Assembly: GCA_022449845.1 (NCBI GenBank)
Contig: JAKUOE010000006.1
Span: 1-33,332, forward strand
Reading direction: 5' to 3'
DNA length: 33,332 nt
DNA from: Candidatus Thalassarchaeum sp.
Lineage (GTDB): Archaea > Thermoplasmatota > Poseidoniia > Poseidoniales > Thalassarchaeaceae
The notes beneath the pieces are model-generated. The model was not told the DNA's origin. It worked only from the letters and a program-made list of their open reading frames with translations, and searched no databases. A program made the position numbers and the translations under genes. Numbering within the stretch: the first letter of the stretch is position 1; each line of letters opens with the position of its first letter. This document shows positions 8,872-17,279 of the stretch, piece after piece.

Positions 8872-9981
8872 ATGCGAAACAACATGGGCGGAGGATATTC
8901 GGGGGGCGGTAGCGGCTCAAATCGAACCTATGGCGGTTATCTTGGTCTCCATGAACTCTTGGCCCTGCAACGGGACGATGAGGGAATCAGTAACGATGAG
9001 ATGCACTTCATCGTGACACACCAAACCTTTGAATTATGGTTCAAACAGGTGATTCGTGAAGTAAGGGAGATTCGTGACATTCTGGCTACAGAGCATGTGC
9101 CAGAAGCCCAGATTCCCAAAGCTGTGGAACACCTGGGTCGCGTGACAGAGATTTTCCGATTGCTCGCCAATCAATGGAAAGTCATGGAGACACTGACTCC
9201 ACAAGGATTCCTATCGTTCAGAGATGTATTGGGGACAGCCAGTGGATTAGAATCCTACCAGATGCGCTAGATGGAGATTTTACTAGGCCTCGAACATGTC
9301 GGCCGGGTCTCAGAGATGGATCCGCTCGCTCATTTCCGAAAGCTCTCTTCACGTAGTGAAGCGGATGCCTCTGCTCTAGTTCGATTGGAGGCTGCGCTGG
9401 AAGAGACAACTCTGGCCTCGGCTCTGACGACATGGTTGACTCGAACACCCATCATGGGCTCATTCTACGGCTCCGATGATGATGCTGAGATGGTAGAGAC
9501 CTATGTCAATGATCATCTGGCCGCATACACCAGCATCGGTGATGCGGCGAGCGCCCGAATGGAAGCCCAAGGTGTGGACAACATGGACGCGGTGAAAGCA
9601 CGGTTTGATGCTGCCAGCCAAGGCGCACGGGATTTCCTCAAGCCCGAAGGCGAAGTCAATCGCGCTCGCGCGGGACTGTTGTTCATTGAATCGTATCGAG
9701 AACTGCCGTTGTTGGCCTGGCCTCGCGTTCTAATCGATGCCGTGGTCGAACTGGAGGAGAGCATGGTTCTCTTCCGAACACACCATGCGCGCATGGTCGA
9801 GAGAATCATCGGCCGGAGGGTCGGAACTGGGGGCTCCTCAGGTGTCGATTACCTAGATGCGACGACAAAATACCGAATCTTCGGTGATCTATGGGGTGTA
9901 CGAACAATTCTTCTCAAGCCAGAGTTGCGACCTGCGCTCAAAAATGGAGAAATCTACGGTTTCGCTGGCGAAGGAAATTGA
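8872..9981 (+). CDS. kynA: Tryptophan 2,3-dioxygenase, interrupted by an in-frame TAG at 9268-9270
   Basis: GGYLGLHELLALQ..., DEMHFIVTHQTFELWFKQVIREV, FLSFRDVLGTASGLESYQMR*MEILLGLEH..., THHARMVERIIGRRVGTGGSSGVDYLDATTKYRIFGDLW. Track ORFs 8839-9270 and 9271-9981 abut in the same frame. Start could also be ATG 8884. Confidence 0.9.
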
Positions 9982-9994
9982 GTAGGTGCAGATT

Positions 9995-11134
9995 ATGCCG
10001 GAAGTTGTCATCTGTGCTGTGGCTCGAACGCCCGTGGGTCGTTATCGCGGCGCTCTGTCAGACCGTTCGGCTGTCGAATTGGGAATTCATGTGGTTACAG
10101 GACTGCTGCAGCGAGCCGGAATCGAACCAGGCAGTGGAGTGGTCGATGAGGTTCTTTTCGGACAGGTACTGCAAACAGGGGCTGGTCAGGCCCCTGCAAG
10201 GCAGGTCGCACTCGGTGCGGGGATGCCGTACAGTACTCCAGCAACCACCGTCAACAAAGTCTGTGGTTCAGCACTGAAAGCGGTCATGATGGCCGCCAAT
10301 AGCATCCGGGCCGGCGAATTCAACGTGATTGTTGCCGGAGGCATGGAATCGATGAGTAATGCACCCTACTTCGCCCAGAAAATCTCCAGAACAGAATTCG
10401 GTGAAATGAGGCCCACCATGGTCCACGATGGACTGTGGGATGTCTACAACGACGAACACATGGGGAATACCGGGGAGACAATCGCAGTGGAGTGTGAAAT
10501 TTCTCGATCTGCGGCGGATGAATTCGCCGCGCTGTCACACGAAAGAGCCGAAGCAGCATGGAATCAGGGTTGGATGGACTTTGAAGTCGTTGAAACAGCC
10601 GGAATCGAGCGAGATGAAGGCATTCGTCCCGGTACAGATCTGAGTTTGATGCAGCCGGCCTTCGACGAGAGTGGACAAATCACAGCAGGAAATTCATCGC
10701 AACTCTCAGACGGTGCGGCGGCGGTTCTGGTTGCCAGTCGAGAAGCCGCTCAAGCGAATGGGTGGCCCGTGCTCGCGACTGTGCAGGATTACTGCACCTC
10801 AGGTGTCGAACCGGCAAGAGTCATGGCCGCACCCATCCCTGCAATTGAGACCTTGCTTGAGAGAAATGGATTGACCATGGAGGACATAACCTATGTCGAG
10901 CACAACGAGGCTTTTGCGGCCGCGTCCTGTGCCATTGCAAAGTCCTGTAATATTCCTGATGAGAAACTCAATCCACATGGCGGAGCAGTGGCCATCGGTC
11001 ATCCATTGGGTGCAACTGGAGCTCGATGTCTCATGACGCTAATCAACGCGCTACAACGTTCAGGCGGAGGCAAAGGAATCGTCACACTGTGCCTCGGTGG
11101 AGGCAATGCTGTAGCAATGCTTGTTGAAGCCTAA
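9995..11134 (+). CDS. Acetyl-CoA C-acetyltransferase (thiolase)
   Basis: MPEVVICAVARTPVGRYRGALS, VNKVCGSALKAVMMAANSI, NEAFAAASCAI, NPHGGAVAIGHPLGATGAR, CLGGGNAVAML. Alternative upstream ATG at 9986. Confidence 0.95.
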   Translation: MPEVVICAVARTPVGRYRGALSDRSAVELGIHVVTGLLQRAGIEPGSGVVDEVLFGQVLQTGAGQAPARQVALGAGMPYSTPATTVNKVCGSALKAVMMAANSIRAGEFNVIVAGGMESMSNAPYFAQKISRTEFGEMRPTMVHDGLWDVYNDEHMGNTGETIAVECEISRSAADEFAALSHERAEAAWNQGWMDFEVVETAGIERDEGIRPGTDLSLMQPAFDESGQITAGNSSQLSDGAAAVLVASREAAQANGWPVLATVQDYCTSGVEPARVMAAPIPAIETLLERNGLTMEDITYVEHNEAFAAASCAIAKSCNIPDEKLNPHGGAVAIGHPLGATGARCLMTLINALQRSGGGKGIVTLCLGGGNAVAMLVEA

Positions 11135-14100
11135 TCAGCGCAACTTCTGACCAATCATTTGCGGCAACCCAGTGGGCGGAGGACGCATGGGTGGTGGTGG
11201 AGCGCGCTTTGGACCAGTGGGCGATACAATGACGCCCAACAACACTACAATCGCCGTCATTCCAATGATGATGCGAGTATCGGTATCGAGGGTGAAGCCA
11301 CCGCTCGTGGTGGTGTTTCCGTTGCCTTCGGACTCGTCGGGTTCGGGGTCAGGCTCAGGTTCAGGCTCCGGTTCCGGCTCAGGTTCAGGTGTGGGTGGAT
11401 GCCATACTGTGTAAGTGACAAACCATGTGTTGGTGATGACCTCGTATCCATCCGTGATGGAAACAGTGACAGAATAGGTCTCAGTCGTTCCGTTTTGGAT
11501 ACAGACCTCGGCCACAAATCCAGAGGTGACACCCTCACAATCGAAGGGACCCAACGACATCCAAGACTCGTTGGTGAGGACCCAACGAGTGCCACGTTGA
11601 CCTGCCTGAATGACCCAACTCGTCTGAATGTCGAGGATGGATTCGGAGGATATGTTGACAAAACTCTGCAGGAACAAGGCATCTGATGTCGCGTTGAGTT
11701 TCAACTCCGACTCTGCCGGGAGTACAGAGATTTGACCGGCTCGATTGACCATCTCATCGATGAGGTCGTTGCAATTTTGATCGAGGCCGTCCCACATCTC
11801 AGTCGCATTTGGATGGATAGCGGAATCGTTGTCATCGCAGTCTGCAAACCATCTGAAACCATCACCGTCGGCATCGACATCCGGCACGAGTGGATTGGTG
11901 AAGGTCACATTGAGTTCGACACCATCATCCAAACCATCGTCATCGGTATCATTGTCAAATGGATCTGTGAGGTACACATTGAATTCATTCAAATCGAGGA
12001 GCCCGTCCAAATCCGAATCGAGGCCGACGTAATCCTCGTCAATTTCATCGTCACAATCATTGTCGATGCCATCCAGTAACTCCGGCATCGCTGGATTAAT
12101 CCAAGGATCTGAATCATTGCAATCTTGGAACCAATACCAACCATCGGTGTCGGTATCTGAATCGGGAACCAACGGGTTGGTCCCATGAATGAGAATCTCA
12201 TCACCATCGGTCAAATTATCACCGTCGGTATCTGGATTGGTCCAATTGGTCCCATGGGCATGGTATTCTGAGTAGTCAGACAAGTCATCGTTATCTGAAT
12301 CCGTGACATTGAAGCCTTCATCCCAATTGTCGTTGCAGTTGTCATCAATACCATTGAGTAATTCAGACATCCCGGGATGAATCTGAGAATTGTTGTCATT
12401 ACAATCTTGGAACCAATACCAACCATCGGCATCGGCATCGGCGTCGAATACCAAGGGGTCGCTGCCAAAGAAGAGAATTTCCTGCGCATCTGTCAGACCA
12501 TCGCCGTCCGTGTCGTTAGACAGGGGATTCGTTCCATACAGATTGACTTCAACGCCATCCAACAACGTATCATTGTCACTATCTGCATCGAGAGGGTCGG
12601 TGTTGGTCACCATGACCTCTTCGTAATCGGTTAGATCATCATCATCTGTGTCGATGTCATTGGGATCCGTCCCATGAATGTCGGTCTCATTCTCGTTGGT
12701 GAGACCATCTCCATCCGAATCCAGAACCATGGGGACACCATGGATGATGAGTTCCCAATCATTCCAAGTTCCTGTATCACCATTGCCATCATCTTCGACT
12801 GACAGCGTCCAGTCACCCGTAGAATACTCGTCCCAGTTGTGGACTGTAGAGAACATCCAATTTCGGTAGTTGTTTCCGTTGTCATTCTGTTTCTGGGCTA
12901 AGGTGCTCTCCGTTCCTGAGGGAGATGTGAGTGTGATGATGAGGTCTCCGCGAAAGACATGATCAATATCGACGATGACCTCGACGTGTTCGACTTGCAG
13001 CCCATCCGTGATGGTCACCGTATCGTTCAGCCCTGGGGCGGAATTGTCTGGGATGTCGGTATCGATTGTGCGCGTATTGGTGGTGATGTTGATTGCAGGT
13101 GCAACGGTGGTCCAATTCTCTGCGACTGCGACGGCGCGGCCAGCATCTACAGCGCCGAAGCCATACTTGTGAGAGACATCATGGCCAGCTCCATTCACGT
13201 TCCAAGAACTATCACTGGCATCGTTCTGCCGAGAACTGTGAACCAGAATATGTTGCACGTCTCGCCATGTCAGATTGGCATTGACTTCGAGAATTAGAGC
13301 GATGACGCCACTGGCCAGAGGTGTGGCGGACGAGGTACCGCCGAAATCGTTGGTGTAGTCATTGTTCGTGTATCCAGATGAACCTTCAATATCGGTCGTC
13401 GTGATGCCTTCACCATCGCCATCACTGTGCGCTGCGACCAAGATGTTGGCACCGGGTTCAGCATACCATGATTGGTCGCCCTGATGTGTGATGGCGGTCA
13501 CTGCGATGGTCTGACGAGCATTCGCATAGCCATCCTTGTTTGAATCATCATCGGAATCTAGGCCATTACCTGCGGCCCAAGTGATGATGTTGCCGAGGCC
13601 ACCCCGACCATTCGCTACATCATCTTCGAAGGCAGCCATGGTCAATGGGCCCGGCGCCTCCAGTGTACTTCCATCATCAGATGGTCCCCATGAGTTGCTG
13701 TAAATGTCGATAATCTGATTTTCGTGGCTGAGGGCATCAGCCTCTTTCGAATCAGGAGTGTTACAAGAAATCAATTCCAATCCAATGAGATTAGCATCGG
13801 GAGCTGCGCCAGATACACCCACACTGTTGTTTCCTGTTGCTGCTGCAACACCTGCCGCAGCGGTACCATGTGCATCCCAATTGGATGGAGAGGGGTTTCC
13901 ATCGTTTCCACAGAAGTCGTAATCATTTGAGGTGTCATAATTGGTCGTCAAATCTGGATGTTCGTGGTCCAATCCATCATCGACAATCCCAATCATCACA
14001 TCTGTCCCTTGATAGGATTGCCAAGCCCCTGTGAGATTTGCGTCTTCACCTGCCAGTCCACCGCTCGTCTGGCCGGTATTCTGTAAGTGCCATTGATCGC

Positions 14101-14458
14101 TGAATTTCGGGTCATTCGGTGTCCAGCGGGGTTCGTGCTGACGTTCTAACTCTGGACAAGCAATCTCAATCCGATTGGAATCCATCCAAGTATCGATTTC
14201 TACAGGTGATGCCTTCACGAGCCAAGCATTGGGGAGTAGAGGGGCATTCTTGCCCATCGGATGAGAACTGACAACCAACCAAGTTCCGTCGTGAGCGGGC
14301 AGTTCGGCGCATCGAGCGAAGGCCAATTGAACGGCCTTTGAATACTGTGAGAGATGGTCGGTCTCCTCGTAAACTTCCTCTGCCGAAACGATCGGGGAAA
14401 GGCTGGCGAACACCAATAATACCGTGATGCCGAGCCACTTCATGGCCCGAAGGGCCAT
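11135..14458 (-). CDS. Secreted subtilase (S8) with P/proprotein-convertase domain, MopE-type metal-binding and TSP3-like Ca-binding repeats, Pro-Glu linker and C-terminal TM anchor
   Basis: Triad regions IGIVDDGLDHEHPDL (D), AHGTAAAGVAA (H), GGTSSATPLASGVIALILE (S); P-domain-like VEVIVDIDHVFRGDLIITLTSPSGT...GDWTLSVEDDGNGDTGTWNDWELIIHG; repeated DCNDNNSQIHPGMSELLNGIDDNCND and DSDGDGLTNENET; PEPEPEPEPEPEPDPEPDE; TM RIIIGMTAIVVLLGVIVSP. ORF open to 14524; signal peptide favours start at 14458 or 14443. Confidence 0.88.
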   Translation of the reverse strand: MALRAMKWLGITVLLVFASLSPIVSAEEVYEETDHLSQYSKAVQLAFARCAELPAHDGTWLVVSSHPMGKNAPLLPNAWLVKASPVEIDTWMDSNRIEIACPELERQHEPRWTPNDPKFSDQWHLQNTGQTSGGLAGEDANLTGAWQSYQGTDVMIGIVDDGLDHEHPDLTTNYDTSNDYDFCGNDGNPSPSNWDAHGTAAAGVAAATGNNSVGVSGAAPDANLIGLELISCNTPDSKEADALSHENQIIDIYSNSWGPSDDGSTLEAPGPLTMAAFEDDVANGRGGLGNIITWAAGNGLDSDDDSNKDGYANARQTIAVTAITHQGDQSWYAEPGANILVAAHSDGDGEGITTTDIEGSSGYTNNDYTNDFGGTSSATPLASGVIALILEVNANLTWRDVQHILVHSSRQNDASDSSWNVNGAGHDVSHKYGFGAVDAGRAVAVAENWTTVAPAINITTNTRTIDTDIPDNSAPGLNDTVTITDGLQVEHVEVIVDIDHVFRGDLIITLTSPSGTESTLAQKQNDNGNNYRNWMFSTVHNWDEYSTGDWTLSVEDDGNGDTGTWNDWELIIHGVPMVLDSDGDGLTNENETDIHGTDPNDIDTDDDDLTDYEEVMVTNTDPLDADSDNDTLLDGVEVNLYGTNPLSNDTDGDGLTDAQEILFFGSDPLVFDADADADGWYWFQDCNDNNSQIHPGMSELLNGIDDNCNDNWDEGFNVTDSDNDDLSDYSEYHAHGTNWTNPDTDGDNLTDGDEILIHGTNPLVPDSDTDTDGWYWFQDCNDSDPWINPAMPELLDGIDNDCDDEIDEDYVGLDSDLDGLLDLNEFNVYLTDPFDNDTDDDGLDDGVELNVTFTNPLVPDVDADGDGFRWFADCDDNDSAIHPNATEMWDGLDQNCNDLIDEMVNRAGQISVLPAESELKLNATSDALFLQSFVNISSESILDIQTSWVIQAGQRGTRWVLTNESWMSLGPFDCEGVTSGFVAEVCIQNGTTETYSVTVSITDGYEVITNTWFVTYTVWHPPTPEPEPEPEPEPEPDPEPDESEGNGNTTTSGGFTLDTDTRIIIGMTAIVVLLGVIVSPTGPKRAPPPPMRPPPTGLPQMIGQKLR

Positions 14459-14489
14459 GGGTTGGTTCTTGAAACCATGGTTGAGCCGT

Positions 14490-15746
14490 TCAATCAGAAA
14501 GGAACTCTTGCACTGCCGCTTCAACCTCAGAATCCGGCATCAAACGACGCTGGCCCTTGGCGACTTCAAACAGATGCGCAACGAGTTCGTCGGTAACTTC
14601 GTGACCATGCTGTTCCAACCACCAGGTGATGTTGGAACGACCACTCATGTGACCAATTCGGATAATCTGCTGAAGGCCATAATCTTGGGCTGGAACCCCT
14701 GAATAGACCCGGTCTGCAAGCCAATGATCTCCTTTCTTCATCGCCTTGATGACGGCGCTCGCGTGGACACCCGTACCGGTTTCAAAGGCATCTTCACCAA
14801 ACACGGGATAGTTTCGTGGTAGAGCAACCTCGACGTAATCGTGTGCCTTCTGCATGTATTCATTGAGCAAGGTCAAATCATTCTCAATGACACCCATCAG
14901 ACTCAGGTTCACCAACGTCTGGTCCAGTGGAGCATTTCCCGCCCTTTCACCAACACCGAGTGCAGTACCATGGATGACATCAGCGCCAGCCTCTGCAGCG
15001 GCCAAATTGTTCGCGACACCCAGACCGCGGTCTTGATGACCGTGCCAATTGACTTCGATATCCCGGCGTTTGACACCAGCATCAGGAATCACCTCATCCT
15101 GAATGAATGTGAGCAGCTGTTTGACGCCGTTCGGTGTGACGTGGCCACAGGTATCACAGACACAGATTCGATCGGCGCCCAACTCGATGGCGCGGGTGTA
15201 CACCTCCTTGATTTCCTCTGGCTTGGATCGCGTTGTATCCTCGGTGACGAACATGACCGGGATGTCGTTGTCTACAGCGTAGGAAACCGCTTTCTCAGCC
15301 GTACTGAGAATTCGTTCCATGGTCCAGTTCTCGGCGTACTGACGGATTGGACTGGTACCGAGGAATGCACTCGCCTGAATCTGTATCTCGTGCTTGGCCT
15401 GAAGATCGACCAATGGCTCGATGTCGGAGACGACGGTGCGCACAGCGCAACCGGGACGGATACTGTAGCCATTCTCGACGATGTGAGAGAGCATCGCATC
15501 GATGTGATTGACATGAAAGGGACCTGCACCAGGAAGACCAAGGTCGACTTTCTGAATGCCGAGACGCTCCATGTATGACAGGAGTTCGATCTTCTCCTCA
15601 ATGGTCGGATTGCGAGCACTCGGGCTCTGTAGGCCGTCACGCAATGTCTCATCATCAAACCAAATTTCGTGAGGGTGGTTCGCTGGATTCCGGTTGAATT
15701 CATAATCGACGATGTTCCAATCAAAAATCAAGTCGCTCTCTTGCAT
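14490..15746 (-). CDS. 2-isopropylmalate synthase / homocitrate synthase family protein
   Basis: IWFDDETLRDGLQSPSARNPTIEEKIELLSYMERLGIQKVDLGLPG, VNWHGHQDRGLGVANNLAAAEAGADVIHGTALGVGERAGNAPLDQTL. ORF open to 15806; MQESDLIFDW at 15746 preferred. Substrate not determinable. Confidence 0.88.
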   Translation of the reverse strand: MQESDLIFDWNIVDYEFNRNPANHPHEIWFDDETLRDGLQSPSARNPTIEEKIELLSYMERLGIQKVDLGLPGAGPFHVNHIDAMLSHIVENGYSIRPGCAVRTVVSDIEPLVDLQAKHEIQIQASAFLGTSPIRQYAENWTMERILSTAEKAVSYAVDNDIPVMFVTEDTTRSKPEEIKEVYTRAIELGADRICVCDTCGHVTPNGVKQLLTFIQDEVIPDAGVKRRDIEVNWHGHQDRGLGVANNLAAAEAGADVIHGTALGVGERAGNAPLDQTLVNLSLMGVIENDLTLLNEYMQKAHDYVEVALPRNYPVFGEDAFETGTGVHASAVIKAMKKGDHWLADRVYSGVPAQDYGLQQIIRIGHMSGRSNITWWLEQHGHEVTDELVAHLFEVAKGQRRLMPDSEVEAAVQEFLSD

Positions 15747-15770
15747 TGTCTCCACCTCTCGCACGACGCG

Positions 15771-15790
15771 CACCACCCCAAGGGGTGGTG
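15771..15790. repeat. 20-nt near-perfect palindrome CACCACCCC-AA-GGGGTGGTG
   Basis: 9-bp arms read directly, in the gap between the LeuA-like gene start and ctaB end. Confidence 0.8.
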
Positions 15791-15812
15791 GGGTGTATGA
15801 ATACAACGCCGT

Positions 15813-16877
15813 TCAGCGCAGCGAATTCCTCTTTTTTGGAATCCGAGCCGATAAGATTCTCAACATCACCAATGTTAGGATGAAAATGGTCAGTTCTGGA
15901 CTGTACAGAACACAGACCAAAGAGACGAACATCAACGTCAGATATTGCAGCGAAATGTAGAATGAACGTGCTGCTGAAGGGATGCGACCATCTGCGTCCC
16001 GTGTCTCAAAGATATCAATGGAGATTACGGATTGATTGTACCAGATGCCGAGGACCAATACAATGAGTGTATACAAGTAGGCAGCCAGTTCACCAACTTC
16101 TGCTGGATTCAGCCAAGGCATCGCCGCGATTCCAATCAAGAGCAGGGCATAGACACGCATCTCGATTAGCGTTCTTTGAGGTCCGTGGACCCAAGGCATC
16201 ATCGGGACGCCAGCCTCCTTGTATTGTTCACTTCGATACAGAGCAAGGGCCCAGAAATGTGGAGGAGTCCACAGGAAGATGAGAGAAAACATCAGCCAAG
16301 GAAGAATGGCACCGAGATCGAATGGATTTGAGATGGAGACTGCATCGCCGGCAGCCGCAGCCCAACCCACCAAAGGAGGGGTCGCTCCAGCAATTCCACC
16401 GATGACGATGTTCTGGACACTGGTTCGTTTTAGCCACAGGGTGTAAATGAAAACGTAGAACATGATACTGAAGGCAGCCCAGAATGCCGCAACCGCATTG
16501 GCGAATTCAATGAGCCAGAGAGTCCCAGCAACAGAAAGAAACAGAGCCCAAATGAATCCAGCCGTCGGTGAGATGACGCCACGGGCCATGGCTCTGTTCT
16601 CAGTGCGTTTCATCATCGGATCTAAATCTCGATCGAGTACATTGTTGAACGAATGAGCTCCCCCGGCAGTCAGATATCCACCCACGAAGACGATGGCCAT
16701 CGTCTCCATGGTGTCGAGGAGATTGAAACCTGTCCGACCCGCCGCATTCCATACGATCAAATCATGAATCAAAATGGTGCACATGGCCGTAATTTGAAGC
16801 AGGGATAGGACACCTGGTTTCATCATCTGAAACCAATCAGAAAAGGTGGCCTTAGCCATGCTCTCCGTTGCACCCAT
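15813..16877 (-). CDS. ctaB: Protoheme IX farnesyltransferase (heme O synthase)
   Basis: UbiA-type motifs NNVLDRDLDPMMKRTENRAMARG, multiple TM helices, WTPPHFWALALYRSEQYKEAGVPMMPW. ORF open to 16943; MGATESMAKA at 16877 preferred. Confidence 0.93.
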   Translation of the reverse strand: MGATESMAKATFSDWFQMMKPGVLSLLQITAMCTILIHDLIVWNAAGRTGFNLLDTMETMAIVFVGGYLTAGGAHSFNNVLDRDLDPMMKRTENRAMARGVISPTAGFIWALFLSVAGTLWLIEFANAVAAFWAAFSIMFYVFIYTLWLKRTSVQNIVIGGIAGATPPLVGWAAAAGDAVSISNPFDLGAILPWLMFSLIFLWTPPHFWALALYRSEQYKEAGVPMMPWVHGPQRTLIEMRVYALLLIGIAAMPWLNPAEVGELAAYLYTLIVLVLGIWYNQSVISIDIFETRDADGRIPSAARSFYISLQYLTLMFVSLVCVLYSPELTIFILTLVMLRILSARIPKKRNSLR

Positions 16878-16908
16878 GAATGTGCGGGGCCGTAAGCAAT
16901 CTATCAAT

Positions 16909-16927
16909 GACGCCCTTACAGGGCGTC
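16909..16927. repeat. Perfect inverted repeat GACGCCCT-TAC-AGGGCGTC upstream of ctaB
   Basis: 8-bp perfect stem, TAC loop; member 2 of the hairpin set. Confidence 0.85.
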
Positions 16928-16939
16928 CATATCGACGAA

Positions 16940-17194
16940 TCAATCGTCGTGAGGATCAACGTCGATTGGAATCAAATTGCGCTCATATTCCAGAAGTGCA
17001 ATCTTCAGAGGATCAAGGACGAAGCGAATCTTGGCTTCTTCAACACCATACAACGCTTGCAACTCTTCAGAAAACTCTTCGCGGAGTTTTTGCTCAGTCA
17101 CATAAAGTGGGGCGCCCATGCTGATTTGCAGGGCTCGGGCACCAATAATTCGGGCCTTCTCAAAGCGGGTGTGAGGTCGTACCGGTTCAACCAT
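16940..17194 (-). CDS. rpoK: DNA-directed RNA polymerase subunit K (Rpo6/omega family)
   Basis: [32 protein letters not shown]... matches RpoK core; ORF open to 17203. Confidence 0.9.
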   Translation of the reverse strand: MVEPVRPHTRFEKARIIGARALQISMGAPLYVTEQKLREEFSEELQALYGVEEAKIRFVLDPLKIALLEYERNLIPIDVDPHDD

Positions 17195-17258
17195 GAGTAT
17201 CACTTACAGCGGTTCGCTGCGACTCGGCGACCTGCCCGGGTATCATAAGGCCATCGGG

Positions 17259-17273
17259 AGCCCCGTAGGGGCT
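17259..17273. repeat. Perfect inverted repeat AGCCCC-GTA-GGGGCT between ctaA and rpoK
   Basis: 6-bp perfect stem, GTA loop (TAC on the minus strand); member 3 of the hairpin set. Confidence 0.85.
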
Positions 17274-17279
17274 ATTTCG

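Noticed and set aside
11159-11686. 175-aa plus-strand ORF with RLRFRLRFRLRF
   Set aside because: Antisense of the Pro-Glu stalk of the subtilase; product is an artefact of the repeat.
11732-12634. Several overlapping plus-strand ORFs (115, 92, 85 aa and others) rich in Ile/Val/Ser
   Set aside because: Shadow ORFs of Asp-rich TSP3/MopE repeat coding sequence on the other strand.
14441-14459. Initially read as a cUUCGg superstable tetraloop at the subtilase start
   Set aside because: Correct register gives a UUC triloop with 8 bp; the tetraloop register breaks the stem. Kept only as a start-codon hairpin.
14841-15578. 245-aa plus-strand ORF (MCLLHVFIEQGQ...)
   Set aside because: Fully antisense to the well-supported LeuA/homocitrate-synthase-like gene; no family-like features.
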